Source: Streptomyces sp. YPW6 (GTDB lineage: Bacteria > Actinomycetota > Actinomycetes > Streptomycetales > Streptomycetaceae). Taken from it: a DNA stretch of 64,000 nucleotides. Made by a program: the position numbers and the translations under genes. Shown here in pieces: positions 1 to 7,608 of this stretch (positions are counted from its first letter, which is position 1; each line of letters begins with the position of its first letter). The stretch is from positions 3,011,001 through 3,075,000 of the forward strand of contig NZ_CP076457.1 in assembly GCF_018866325.1 (NCBI RefSeq), written 5' to 3'. The notes beneath the pieces were generated by a model. The model made no database searches. It was not told the origin of the DNA and worked only from the letters and a program-made list of their open reading frames with translations.

Positions 1-188
1 ATCCGGCCGTCCTTCTTGGCGGCCAGCGCGGCGACCAGGCGGCCGTCGCTGAGCGCGTCCGCGAAGGGCATGCCGTCGCCCGCCCGGAAGGTCCAGCCGA
101 AGAGCCCGCCGTAGAAGCGCTTGCCCGCTTCGAGGTCGGAGAGCTGCACGTCCGCCCAGCACGGCGCGGAATGCGCGAATGCGGCCAT
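1..188 (-). CDS. VOC/glyoxalase family protein, 5' part only
   Basis: The first 62 codons of a gene that runs off the left edge. The N-terminus has the look of a vicinal-oxygen-chelate (glyoxalase/bleomycin-resistance fold) unit: a first beta strand with WADVQL, then DLEAGKRFYGGLFGWTF, the usual helix-turn before the second strand. Streptomyces carry many such proteins with two tandem VOC modules; function is usually unknown and no metal ligand set can be judged from this fragment. The start is the ATG complement at 186-188. The gene points away from the TetR gene at 561, so the space between them is a divergent promoter region. Confidence 0.75.
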   Translation of the reverse strand, partial: MAAFAHSAPCWADVQLSDLEAGKRFYGGLFGWTFRAGDGMPFADALSDGRLVAALAAKKDGR

Positions 189-560
189 GGGACCGGGTCC
201 TTCCGTAGCAGTGACGCCGACGATGACATCGTGACGTCGTGACGCCCGTCACAGTCAACGTAACGTCGCCTCCGGCCCCGCGCGCCCCGACGCACGGCGA
301 ACGCGCGACGGACGCCCCCTGGGGAACATGTGACCGGTCGGTGATGGGGCCGCCCGGCATGTGGACGAAAGTTGTCCACCGACGTTATCCACAGGCTGTT
401 GATAACATTTACCGTACGTAACATCCCCAGCTCCCGCGGCCTCTGCGGACGGCGGCCGAAAACCGCCGCCCCCACCCCCGGGCACACCGCCGGTCCTGCG
501 CCGTTCCCCATTTGCAGTCGGCCGAATAGCGCTCCCATCACCCCTCGGTAAGCTGACGGC
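189..560. other. Divergent intergenic region, no gene
   Basis: About 370 bases between the VOC gene and the TetR gene. It holds a run of TGAC-type half-sites at 223-252, including GTGACG-CC-CGTCAC at 239-252 (6-bp arms, 2-bp spacer), which could be an operator for the adjacent TetR protein. It also contains two DnaA-box-like 9-mers (separate entry). Short reading frames here look like composition artefacts. Confidence 0.6.
372..393 (+). promoter_or_regulatory. Two DnaA-box-like 9-mers
   Basis: TTGTCCACC at 372-380 and TTATCCACA at 385-393 lie 13 bp apart, start to start. The second equals the classical E. coli DnaA box and the first differs by one base from the Streptomyces-preferred TTGTCCACA. 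The 380-430 stretch is also unusually AT-rich for this DNA. A regulatory or titration role is inference; there is no array large enough to be an origin. Confidence 0.35.
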
Positions 561-1208
561 ATGACAGGACAAGTACGCACCGTCGACGGCCGCGTGGCCG
601 GTCGACGCGGTCAGGCGACGCGGCAGAAGCTGCTCGACTGCCTCAGCGAGATGCTCAGCTCCTCGCCGTACCGGGACGTCAAAGTCATCGACGTCGCCCG
701 GAAGGCCGGGACTTCACCCGCGACTTTCTACCAGTACTTCCCCGACGTGGAGGGCGCCGTCCTCGAAATCGCCGAGGACGTCGCCAAGGAGGGTGCCGGG
801 CTGACCGAACTGGTCGCCGGACGCTCCTGGGTCGGCAAGGCCGGCTGGGCCACCGCCGAGCAACTCGTCGAGGGGTTCCTCGACTTCTGGCGGCACAACG
901 ACGCGATCCTCCGCGTGATCGACCTCGGCGCGGCCGAGGGGGACAAACGGTTCTACAAGATCCGCATGAAGATCCTGAACTCGGTCACCAACTCCCTCAC
1001 GGAATCGGTGAAGGAGCTCCAGAGCAAGGGCAAGGTCGACAAGGACGTCAGCCCGGCGGCGATGGCGGGCTCACTGGTGGCGATGCTGGCCGCGGTCGCC
1101 TCGCACCAGAAGGGCTTCACCACCTGGGGCGTCAAGCAGGCCGAACTGCGCCCGAACCTGGCACTGTTGGTCCACCTCGGCATCACCGGCAAGAAGCCGG
1201 TGAAGTAG
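561..1208 (+). CDS. TetR family transcriptional regulator
   Basis: A 215-residue DNA-binding repressor of TetR type. The helix-turn-helix lies at about residues 40-62, with the typical T-SPATFYQYF recognition-helix ending; the ligand domain that follows is helical, and the C-terminus is basic. The upstream region contains GTGACG-CC-CGTCAC and related half-sites that may be its own operator. It is the TetR gene closest to a set of acyl-CoA catabolic genes sharing the CTGACG-N3-CGTCAG palindrome, the first two copies of which are 2 kb downstream, so it is the leading candidate to control them. That link is inference: its own promoter lacks the exact 15-bp palindrome. A strong hairpin follows the stop codon. 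Confidence 0.9.
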   Translation: MTGQVRTVDGRVAGRRGQATRQKLLDCLSEMLSSSPYRDVKVIDVARKAGTSPATFYQYFPDVEGAVLEIAEDVAKEGAGLTELVAGRSWVGKAGWATAEQLVEGFLDFWRHNDAILRVIDLGAAEGDKRFYKIRMKILNSVTNSLTESVKELQSKGKVDKDVSPAAMAGSLVAMLAAVASHQKGFTTWGVKQAELRPNLALLVHLGITGKKPVK

Positions 1209-1233
1209 GCCCACCCCGCCCCGTCCTGTCTCA

Positions 1234-1279
1234 CCGACGGCGGACCGCCCACGCACCCACGCGGGTGGTCCGCCGTCGG
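1234..1279 (+). terminator. Hairpin terminator after the TetR gene
   Basis: A 17-bp inverted repeat with one mismatch (CCGACGGCGGACC on the left, GGTCCGCCGTCGG on the right) encloses a 12-base loop. It sits 25 bases past the TetR stop and between converging genes, as expected of a factor-independent Streptomyces terminator without a U tract. Confidence 0.8.
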
Positions 1280-1358
1280 CGTCCCCGGACGACGCCCACG
1301 GCCGCCGCTCCGGCCGCCCTTCCTGCGGCTCCGGCCGCTCCGGCCGCCACCCCTGCGG

Positions 1359-1844
1359 CTACCGCCGCTCCAGGCGGAACAGCCTGATCTGCCGCTCCAC
1401 CCTCCGCTGGTACGCCGCGTACGGCGGCCAGAACGCGAGCGCGGCCTCCCACACCCGGGCCCGCTCCTCGCCCTCCAGCAGGGTCGCGCGTACGGGGATG
1501 TCCCGGCCGCGCCAGTTGACGACGGCCTCGTCCCCGCGGGCCAGCAGGTTCGCGGTCCAGGCCGGGTGACCCGTACGGCCGAAGTTGCTGCCGACCAGAA
1601 TCCAGGCGCCCTCCACCTCCCCCTCGGGCATGCAGGCCAGCGGAGTGGTCCTCGGGCGGCCCGTCCGCGCCCCCGGCACCGTGAGGACGAGCCCCGGCAG
1701 CATCCGGGCGCTGAGCAGCACCCTCCCCCGGGTGAGCCGGTGCACGGCCCGGTCCAGGACGGGGACCACATGCGGGGCGATCAGCGCGAAACCCCGGGCC
1801 GAGGAGATCCGCTGGACCAGCCGCACCCCCCGGGCGGCGGTCAC
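1359..1844 (-). CDS. Deazaflavin (F420)-dependent nitroreductase-family protein
   Basis: A 161-residue protein of the Ddn-like, split-barrel F420H2-dependent reductase family. The motif PGARTGRPRTTPL near residues 57-69, followed by a strand ending in GSNFGRTGHPAWTANL, is the family signature for binding the deazaflavin cofactor. Family members reduce quinones, nitro compounds or enones. The GTG start overlaps the TGA stop of the upstream acyl-CoA dehydrogenase as GTGA, so the two are translationally coupled and share the operator at 3184. This suggests a reductive step on an unsaturated or cyclic CoA-pathway intermediate, but the substrate is unknown. Confidence 0.87.
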   Translation of the reverse strand: MTAARGVRLVQRISSARGFALIAPHVVPVLDRAVHRLTRGRVLLSARMLPGLVLTVPGARTGRPRTTPLACMPEGEVEGAWILVGSNFGRTGHPAWTANLLARGDEAVVNWRGRDIPVRATLLEGEERARVWEAALAFWPPYAAYQRRVERQIRLFRLERR

Positions 1845-3142
1845 CGGACACCCGCCCCGGCGGCGGGCCCGGAATCGGCGGCGGTGGGCCCGGAATCGGT
1901 GACGGTGGGCAGCGAGGCGGTGGTGGACTGCGAGGCGGTGGCGCGCCGCGAAGCGGTGGTGGACTGCGAGGCGGTGGTGGCGGGCCCGAAGAGGCCGGCC
2001 CGTTCCGCCGCGTGGTCGCGCAGCCGGTGGACCGGCCCGAAGAGGAGTTCGTCGCCCGCCGCCCGTTTGAGGTAGCGGTGCGCCTCGTGCTCCCAGGTGA
2101 AGCCGATGCCGCCGTGCAGCTGGACGGCCTCGCCGGTGGTGATCCTGGCCGCCTCCAGGGCCTGGGCGAGGGCGAGCGGTCCGGCCTCGGGGTCGCGGGC
2201 CGCGTGGTACGCGGCGGAGCGGGCCGCCTCGACCCGGACGTACAGGTCGGCGAGGCGGTGCTTGACGGCCTGGAACGAGCCGACGGCCCTGCCGAACTGT
2301 TCGCGCGCCTTCACGTACTCCACGGTGCGCTCCAGGGCGCTCGCCGCCGCCCCGACCGCCTCGGCGGCGAGGATCGCGGCGACCGTGCGCCCGGCGTCGG
2401 CGAGGGCGGCGGCCACATCGGCGGCATCGTCCGCACCGAGCGGCTCGGCGGGGGTGTCGCGCAGTTCGAGGCGGGCCAGGGGGCGGGTCTCGTCGAGGGC
2501 GGTGAGCCGGGTGCGGACGAGCCCGGGTGCGTCACCGGGGACCAGGAACAGCTGCGTACGGCTGCGCGGGTATCCCCCGGCGTGGGCGGCGACCAGGAGC
2601 AGCCCGGCACTGTGCCCGTCCAGGACCCGGCCCGCCTCCCCGTAGAGCCGCCGCCCGCCCGCCGCCCCGCGGACCTGGACGCCGCCGGCCCGGCCGCCGC
2701 CCGCCCAGGCCCCGTCGAGGTTGTCGCCGGTGAGGCCGAGGGCGGTGGCGAGTGAGCCGCCGGGGAGGGCGAGCGCGGCGGTCAGGGTCCCGTCGGCGAT
2801 CCGGGGCAGGTGAGCGGCCCGCTGCTCCGGGGTGCCGAGGGCGGCGATCAGGGGTGCGGCGAGGGCGGTGGTGGCGAGGAGCGGGGAGGGCAGCAGCGCC
2901 CGCCCGGTCTCCTCGCAGGCGAGGGCCAGCTCGGTGGCGGTGCAGCCGGCCCCGCCGTACTCCTCCGCGAGCGCGAGGCCCGGCAGCCCGAGGTCCCGGG
3001 CGAGCCTGCGCCACAGGGCCGGGTCGTAGCCCTCGGCGGTGTGCACGGCGGCGGGGATCGCGCCGGGTCCGCCGTGCCGGGCGAGCAGGTCGCGCAGGGT
3101 GCGGCGGATCTCGCGCTGTTCCGCGGTGAGGGCGGTGTCCAT
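1841..3142 (-). CDS. Acyl-CoA dehydrogenase with a repetitive C-terminal tail
   Basis: A 433-residue flavin acyl-CoA dehydrogenase, catalysing alpha,beta-desaturation of an acyl-CoA. It has the N-terminal helical domain, a central beta domain, and the C-terminal helical domain with REQFGRAVGSFQAVKH and QLHGGIGFTWEHEAH, which contact FAD and the partner subunit. The divergent sequence without a clear C-terminal catalytic glutamate fits the smaller subunit type found in heteromeric actinobacterial ACADs. After about residue 388 the protein ends in a Thr/Ala/Ser-rich tail built from repeats (TTASQSTTAS and variants) encoded by a degenerate tandem repeat around 1895-1985; this is not part of the fold. 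It is the first gene of a unit with the Ddn-like reductase, about 40 bases from the operator at 3184. Confidence 0.9.
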   Translation of the reverse strand: MDTALTAEQREIRRTLRDLLARHGGPGAIPAAVHTAEGYDPALWRRLARDLGLPGLALAEEYGGAGCTATELALACEETGRALLPSPLLATTALAAPLIAALGTPEQRAAHLPRIADGTLTAALALPGGSLATALGLTGDNLDGAWAGGGRAGGVQVRGAAGGRRLYGEAGRVLDGHSAGLLLVAAHAGGYPRSRTQLFLVPGDAPGLVRTRLTALDETRPLARLELRDTPAEPLGADDAADVAAALADAGRTVAAILAAEAVGAAASALERTVEYVKAREQFGRAVGSFQAVKHRLADLYVRVEAARSAAYHAARDPEAGPLALAQALEAARITTGEAVQLHGGIGFTWEHEAHRYLKRAAGDELLFGPVHRLRDHAAERAGLFGPATTASQSTTASRRATASQSTTASLPTVTDSGPTAADSGPAAGAGVR

Positions 3143-3183
3143 CGGCGGGCTCCTTCCACCCGGGGCACCCGACGACCCCGGAT

Positions 3184-3198
3184 CTGACGATCCGTCAT
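3184..3198. promoter_or_regulatory. Regulon palindrome, copy 1 (CTGACG-ATC-CGTCAT)
   Basis: Eleven of twelve arm bases match the shared CTGACG-N3-CGTCAG operator. It lies 42 bases upstream of the ACAD start (minus strand), in the divergent gap with the thiolase-fold gene. Confidence 0.8.
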
Positions 3199-3287
3199 AC
3201 TAGGGAGAGGGGAGGGGAATTCCCAGAGTCGCGCACACACGCGGGACGAGGAAGCCATCACGCGCGCACGGTTGCACGACCCCGCAT

Positions 3288-3302
3288 CTGATGTACCGTC
3301 AG
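3288..3302. promoter_or_regulatory. Regulon palindrome, copy 2 (CTGATG-TAC-CGTCAG)
   Basis: Eleven of twelve arm bases match. It ends only 4 bases before the ATG of the thiolase-fold gene at 3307, so the transcript is probably leaderless or nearly so, and a bound repressor would block the start point. Confidence 0.8.
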
Positions 3303-3306
3303 ATTC

Positions 3307-4479
3307 ATGCCTGCCTCCCGCTCCCGCAAGGTCGCCGTCGCCGGTGTGGCACTCGCGGACTGCGGCCGCGTGGACGACGCCACGCCGTACGCCCTGCACG
3401 CCCAGGCCGCCCGCCGCGCCCTCGCCGACTCCGGCCTCGACCGCTCGGCCGTCGACGGCTTCGCCTCGGCGGGGCTCGGGACGCTGGCCCCGGTGGAGGT
3501 CGCGGAGTATCTGGGACTGCGGCCCACCTGGGTCGACTCGACGGCGGTGGGCGGCGCCACCTGGGAGGTGATGGCCGCCCACGCGGCGGACGCCATCGCC
3601 GCGGGCCGGGCCCGGGCCGTGCTCCTGGTCTACGGCTCGACAGCGCGGGCCGACATCAGGGCGGGCCGCCGCACGTCGAACCTGTCGTTCGGGGCGCGCG
3701 GGCCCGCCCAGTTCGAGGTGCCGTACGGGCACAGCCTGGTCGCCAAGTACGCGATGGCCGCCCGCCGCCACATGCACGCGTACGGCACGACGCTGGAGCA
3801 GCTCGCCGAGGTGGCGGTGACGGCGCGGGCGAACGCGGCGGCGAACCCGGAGGCGATGTTCCGGGAGCCGGTCACGGTGGACGAGGTGCTGTCGGGACCC
3901 ATGATCGCGGACCCGTTCACCAAGCTGCACTGCTGCATCCGCAGCGACGGGGGATGCGCGGTGCTGCTGGCGGCCGAGGAGTACGTACCGGACACGGCGA
4001 AGGCCCCGGTGTGGATCCTCGGGACCGGGGAACACACCTCGCACGCCACGATGTCCGAGTGGGAGGACTTCACGGTCTCCCCCGCCGCCGTCTCCGGCCG
4101 CCTGGCCTTCGAGCGGGCCGGGGTGCGGCCGGCCGACATCGATCTGGCCGAGATCTACGACGCGTTCACGTACATGACGCTGGTGACGCTGGAGGACCTG
4201 GGCTTCTGCGCGAAGGGCGAGGGCGGCGCGTTCGTCGAGAAGGGCCGCACCGGGCTGCGCGGGGAACTCCCGGTGAACACGGACGGCGGCGGCCTGTCCG
4301 CCTGCCACCCCGGGATGCGCGGGCTGTTCCTGCTGGTGGAGGCGGTACGGCAACTGCGCGGGGAGGCAGGCGCCCGGCAGGTGGTGAGGGCCGGGGGCGG
4401 GCTGCCGGAGCTGGCGGTGGCGTCGGGGACGGGCGGCTGGTTCTGCTCCTCGGGGACGGTGGTGCTGGGACGGGGGTGA
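3307..4479 (+). CDS. Thiolase-fold (lipid-transfer/SCP-x type) protein
   Basis: A 390-residue thiolase-superfamily protein. The C-terminal half holds the conserved histidine motif NTDGGGLSACHPG (His334) and ends with a GTGGWFCSSG strand. At the usual position of the nucleophilic cysteine the sequence reads STAVGGATWE (residues 78-86), with glycine in its place. This matches the thiolase-like aldolases (Ltp2 type), which cleave beta-hydroxyacyl-CoA side chains rather than performing thiolysis. Those enzymes work with a DUF35 OB-fold partner; a DUF35 gene with the same operator is at 8120. There is no ribosome-binding site to speak of before the ATG, and the operator almost touches it. Aldolase activity is an inference from the missing Cys and the partner gene. 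Confidence 0.88.
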   Translation: MPASRSRKVAVAGVALADCGRVDDATPYALHAQAARRALADSGLDRSAVDGFASAGLGTLAPVEVAEYLGLRPTWVDSTAVGGATWEVMAAHAADAIAAGRARAVLLVYGSTARADIRAGRRTSNLSFGARGPAQFEVPYGHSLVAKYAMAARRHMHAYGTTLEQLAEVAVTARANAAANPEAMFREPVTVDEVLSGPMIADPFTKLHCCIRSDGGCAVLLAAEEYVPDTAKAPVWILGTGEHTSHATMSEWEDFTVSPAAVSGRLAFERAGVRPADIDLAEIYDAFTYMTLVTLEDLGFCAKGEGGAFVEKGRTGLRGELPVNTDGGGLSACHPGMRGLFLLVEAVRQLRGEAGARQVVRAGGGLPELAVASGTGGWFCSSGTVVLGRG

Positions 4480-4843
4480 GGGCTCCGCCCTCGCAGCCCG
4501 ACGACGGTGACCCTGCTCGCCGGGCCCATGCGGTCGTCGGCGTTGCGGGTGAGGAGCGGCAGCCCGGACCGACGCGAGGGGCACGACGGGCACGACGTAT
4601 ACGACGGACGCGACGGACGCCACGGACGCCACGGACGCCACGGACGCCACGGACGCGATCGTCAGGTCCATGCGGCGCGGGCCTGGACCGCGTCACACGG
4701 ACCCCGAGGGCGAGCGCGACGAGGGTCCCGTACCGCGCGGCGGTGTCCCCGTCGAAGGGCGGCGGCTCGCGGTCCGCCACGGCCGCGCCCGGTTTCTCCG
4801 TCGGGCCGCACGGCCCGACGGCTCCATGCGGTCCAATGACCCC
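4480..4843. other. Intergenic region with a 9-bp tandem array, no gene
   Basis: This 364-base gap contains no supported gene. Long reading frames cross it on both strands, but they are driven by composition and by the short tandem array at 4606-4659. A G+C-rich inverted segment TCGGGCCGCACGGCCCGA at 4801-4818 could fold as a small hairpin just before the next gene. Confidence 0.6.
4606..4659. repeat. Minisatellite, 9-bp unit GGACGCCAC
   Basis: Six head-to-tail units start at 4606, 4615, 4624, 4633, 4642 and 4651. The middle four are identical; the outer two read GGACGCGAC and GGACGCGAT. Nearby GACG/CACG steps suggest older, decayed units. Confidence 0.95.
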
Positions 4844-5530
4844 ATGACCGACGACACCGCCCAGCGCTCCTTCCGCGACCTCCTGCACGCCCAGCGCGTC
4901 TGGGACACCGAGCTGCCCGCCTTCGATCCGGAGTCCGCCCCGCCGGGGCCCCTCGCCCTCTTCCACGGCTGGTTCGCCGAGGCCGTGGCGGCGGGACAGC
5001 CCGAGCCGCACGCGATGTCGCTGGCCACGGCCGACGCCGAGGGCCTGCCCGACGTCCGCACGCTGCTCCTGCACGGCGCGGACGAGCGGGGCTGGCACTT
5101 CGCCTCCCACGCCACCAGCGCCAAGGGCCACCAGCTCGCCGCCCGTCCGCACGCCGCGCTCGGCTTCTACTGGCCCGCGCAGGGCCGGCAGGTACGGGTC
5201 CGGGGCCCGGTCGTCCGCTGCACCCCGGCCGAGAGCCACGCCGACCTGCACGCCCGGTCCACCGGGGCACTGGCCGCCGCGCTGACCGGGTCACAGAGCG
5301 AGGTCGTGGACGCGGTGGCGACCCTCCACCGAACGGCGGACGCGGCCTGGGACCGGGCGGTGGCGGAGCCGGACGCGGAGGCCCCGACCTGGACCCGGTA
5401 CGTCGTCGAGCCGGCCGAGGTCGAGTTCTTCCAGGGCGACGCCCGGCGCCGCCACATCCGGCTGCGCTACCGCCGCACCGAGGGCGCGGGGAGCGGCGGC
5501 GACTGGACGCGGGAGCTGCTCTGGCCCTGA
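4844..5530 (+). CDS. Pyridoxamine 5'-phosphate oxidase family protein
   Basis: A 228-residue FMN split-barrel protein close to PdxH. RTLLLHGADERGWHF and the following SAKGHQLAARPHAALGFYW correspond to the FMN/PLP-binding strands of pyridoxine-phosphate oxidases, and the C-terminal RRRHIRLRYRR resembles the PNPOx C-terminal dimerisation region. PdxH oxidises PNP or PMP to PLP with oxygen; whether this copy does so is unproven, since actinobacteria have several paralogues. The ATG at 4844 was chosen over upstream in-frame starts because family homology begins about ten residues later. The end of the gene is the first copy of a 41-bp tandem repeat that continues beyond the stop. Confidence 0.85.
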   Translation: MTDDTAQRSFRDLLHAQRVWDTELPAFDPESAPPGPLALFHGWFAEAVAAGQPEPHAMSLATADAEGLPDVRTLLLHGADERGWHFASHATSAKGHQLAARPHAALGFYWPAQGRQVRVRGPVVRCTPAESHADLHARSTGALAAALTGSQSEVVDAVATLHRTADAAWDRAVAEPDAEAPTWTRYVVEPAEVEFFQGDARRRHIRLRYRRTEGAGSGGDWTRELLWP

Positions 5531-5629
5531 CCGGAGCAGGCGGCTGGACACGGGAGCCGATCCGGCCCTGACCGGCACAGGCGGCTGGACGCGGGAGCTG
5601 CTCCGGCCCTGACCAGAGCAGGCGGCTGC
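5495..5629. repeat. 41-bp tandem repeat overlapping a gene end
   Basis: The last 12 codons and stop of the PNPOx-like gene (5495-5538) are repeated immediately downstream: copies begin at 5539 and 5580 and a partial one at 5621. Each begins GGCGGCTGGA and contains GGCCCTGACC, so the TGA stop motif is itself repeated. The first copy is 3 bp longer (44 bp). Confidence 0.92.
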
Positions 5630-5701
5630 ACACAGCACGTTTATCCGGTTCTCACCGTAAAGGGGCACTATGGGAGACAGCCGAGCTGTTGGGAGGCACC
5701 G

Positions 5702-6610
5702 ATGCCACGAGCCCGCTCCCGTTACGCCCCCGACCGGGGTCTGACCGGCCGCATGGTCACCACCATGTTCCTGATCGGTCTGCTCTACGTCGTCTTCGTG
5801 GGCGTGCTCCTCGCGGCCCTGCGGGGCTCCTGGCCGATCATCCTGATCATCACGGGCGGCATGTTCATCGCCCAGTTCTGGTTCAGCGACCGCATCGCCG
5901 CGTACGGCATGGGGGCCCGCGAGGTCACCCCCGAACAGGCCCCCGAGCTGCACGGCGCCATCGACCGCATCTGCGCGCTGGCGGACATGCCGAAGCCGAA
6001 GGTGGCGATCGCCGAGAGCGACGTGCCGAACGCGTTCGCCACCGGCCGCAGCGAGAAAACGGCCCTGGTCTGCGCGACGACGGGCCTGCTGCGCCGACTG
6101 GAGCCGGAGGAGCTGGAGGGAGTCCTCGCCCACGAGATGTCGCACGTCGCGCACCGGGACGTGGCGGTCATGACCATCGCCTCGTTCCTCGGCGTACTGG
6201 CCGGGATCATCACCCGGATCGCCCTGTGGGGCGGCTTCGCGCGCAGCCGCCCCGGCAACGACCCGGCGGGCATCCTGCTTCTCCTGATCCCGCTGATCAG
6301 CGCCGTCGTGTACGCGATCAGCTTCCTGCTGACCCGGCTGCTCTCCCGCTACCGCGAGCTCTCCGCCGACCGGGCCGCCGCCCTGCTCACCGGCCGCCCC
6401 TCCGCGCTCGCCTCCGCCCTGACGAAGGTCAGCGGGCAGATGGCCCGCATCCCGACGGAGGACCTGCGGAAGGCGGAGCCGTACAACGCGTTCTACTTCA
6501 TGCCCGCGTTCTCCGCGAAGGAGAGCATGAGCCGGCTGTTCTCCTCGCACCCGACGCTGGAACAGCGCCTGGACCAGCTGTCCCGGATCTCCGCCGACCT
6601 GTCCCGCTGA
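5702..6610 (+). CDS. htpX: HtpX-type M48 membrane zinc metalloprotease
   Basis: A 302-residue membrane protease that degrades damaged or misfolded membrane proteins. Two N-terminal membrane segments (about 20-40 and 43-61) precede the active site HEMSH at residues 144-148, where the two histidines bind zinc. Two further hydrophobic segments (about 155-178 and 192-212) precede the third zinc ligand region YRELSADRAA. Length and topology are as expected for HtpX. The ATG is preceded by GGGAGG at good spacing. It is followed 38 bases later by PspAB, a pairing common in actinobacteria, and the two are probably an envelope-stress operon. Confidence 0.95.
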   Translation: MPRARSRYAPDRGLTGRMVTTMFLIGLLYVVFVGVLLAALRGSWPIILIITGGMFIAQFWFSDRIAAYGMGAREVTPEQAPELHGAIDRICALADMPKPKVAIAESDVPNAFATGRSEKTALVCATTGLLRRLEPEELEGVLAHEMSHVAHRDVAVMTIASFLGVLAGIITRIALWGGFARSRPGNDPAGILLLLIPLISAVVYAISFLLTRLLSRYRELSADRAAALLTGRPSALASALTKVSGQMARIPTEDLRKAEPYNAFYFMPAFSAKESMSRLFSSHPTLEQRLDQLSRISADLSR

Positions 6611-6648
6611 ACCCGTCCGAACCATCGAGCGCTGAAGGAGTCACGCCC

Positions 6649-7242
6649 GTGGGCCTGCTCGACGCGATCCTCGGCCGGAGCAAACCGGTCCGCCCCGACC
6701 TCGACCAGCTCTTCGCCGTCCCCTCCGCCGCCCTCACCCTCCAGGCCGCCACCGGCTTCACTCCGACCGGCCGGGGGTCGGTCTGTTTCGCGGGTGTGGA
6801 GGGCGGCGGCTTCGCGCGCCTCCAGGAGGACGTACGGGACCTGCTGGACGCGGACACGGAACGCGGCGGCATCCCGGTGGAGTTCAGCCGGGACGCGTAC
6901 GGCTACACCTGGCTGCTGGCCACCCATCCGGCCGACGACACGGCGGGCCTGGTCAACGACCTGCACGCGGTCAACACGATGCTCCAGGACGGCGGCTTCG
7001 GCCCGCACCTGCTCTGCTCGCTGATCGGCTTCCGGGACCCGGAGTCAGCGGACGGCCGGTCGCTGGCGCTCGTCTACCTCTACAAACGCGGCACGTTCTA
7101 CCCGTTCGCCCCGCTGCCCGGCACCGCCGAGAAGCGCGACAACCAGCTGGAACTCCAGGTCCGGGGCGCCCTCGGCGACGACCTCCGGGTGGAGAAGGAC
7201 CTGTCCCGGTGGTTCCCGGTGTGGGGGGCGCCGGGGCTGTGA
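6649..7242 (+). CDS. pspAB: PspA-associated protein PspAB
   Basis: A 197-residue soluble protein that matches the PspAB family, named for its genomic link to the phage-shock protein PspA and to HtpX. The sequence has the family start GLLDAILGRSKP, the central FAGVEGGGFARLQEDV and the end RWFPVWGAPGL. There is no signal peptide or membrane segment. The molecular role is not established; it is thought to help membrane-stress handling. The GTG start at 6649 has GAAGGAG at 6634-6640. It is co-directional with htpX and probably co-transcribed. Confidence 0.9.
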   Translation: MGLLDAILGRSKPVRPDLDQLFAVPSAALTLQAATGFTPTGRGSVCFAGVEGGGFARLQEDVRDLLDADTERGGIPVEFSRDAYGYTWLLATHPADDTAGLVNDLHAVNTMLQDGGFGPHLLCSLIGFRDPESADGRSLALVYLYKRGTFYPFAPLPGTAEKRDNQLELQVRGALGDDLRVEKDLSRWFPVWGAPGL

Positions 7243-7248
7243 GCCAGA

Positions 7249-7281
7249 TTGCAGCACATAGTGCAGCTTGCATTGCTGCAG
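7249..7281. promoter_or_regulatory. Inverted-repeat operator of the toxin-antitoxin pair
   Basis: Nested TGCA-type repeats lie in front of the antitoxin; the clearest is TGCAGC-N7-GCTGCA at 7262-7280, with another GCAGCA half-site at 7251. The stretch is AT-rich for this genome. Autorepression by the antitoxin, alone or with toxin, is the usual arrangement and is inferred here. Confidence 0.6.
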
Positions 7282-7303
7282 AATCTGCCGCATGCTGGGC
7301 GTC

Positions 7304-7603
7304 ATGGCGAACACGAAGGTCCGCAAGAGTGTCCCCCTCAGCCAAGAGGACCAGGCCCACATCGAGCGTCTCCGAACGGCCGGGTCACCGGAACACGAGG
7401 CACTTGAGCAGATGGCGGGCATAAGGCTGTCCGACGACGCCTCGGAAGCCGAGACTCTTCACGCCCTTCTGACTGCTGGACGCATCGCCGTGACCGAGCA
7501 CGCCATGCTCACCGGCTATGCCGCTCTGGCCGCCGCCCAGGACGACGAGGACGCCTCCACGCGTCGCGCCATGCGAGCCCGCAGCGCTCGACTGGAGGAC
7601 TGA
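7304..7603 (+). CDS. Antitoxin of a MazF-type module
   Basis: About 99 residues, acidic overall, with an N-terminal KVRKSVPLSQEDQAHIERLR segment like ribbon-helix-helix antitoxins, then a helical region ending in RRAMRARSARLED. It is followed 5 bases later by a MazF/PemK-type toxin, which defines its role: it would bind and neutralise the toxin and repress the operon through the inverted repeats upstream. Possible starts are 7268, 7292 and 7304; the last begins at the first residue that looks like the DNA-binding domain, but no ribosome-binding site clearly decides. Confidence 0.8.
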   Translation: MANTKVRKSVPLSQEDQAHIERLRTAGSPEHEALEQMAGIRLSDDASEAETLHALLTAGRIAVTEHAMLTGYAALAAAQDDEDASTRRAMRARSARLED

Positions 7604-7608
7604 CCTCC

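Noticed and set aside
239..252. GTGACG-CC-CGTCAC as a tenth regulon site
   Set aside because: Arms and 2-base spacer differ from the strict CTGACG-N3-CGTCAG form; it may be a different operator.
2848..4671. A 607-codon frame on the minus strand with Val-Ala-Ser repeats
   Set aside because: Antisense shadow of real genes in very high G+C DNA; the repeats are the 9-bp minisatellite read in another frame.
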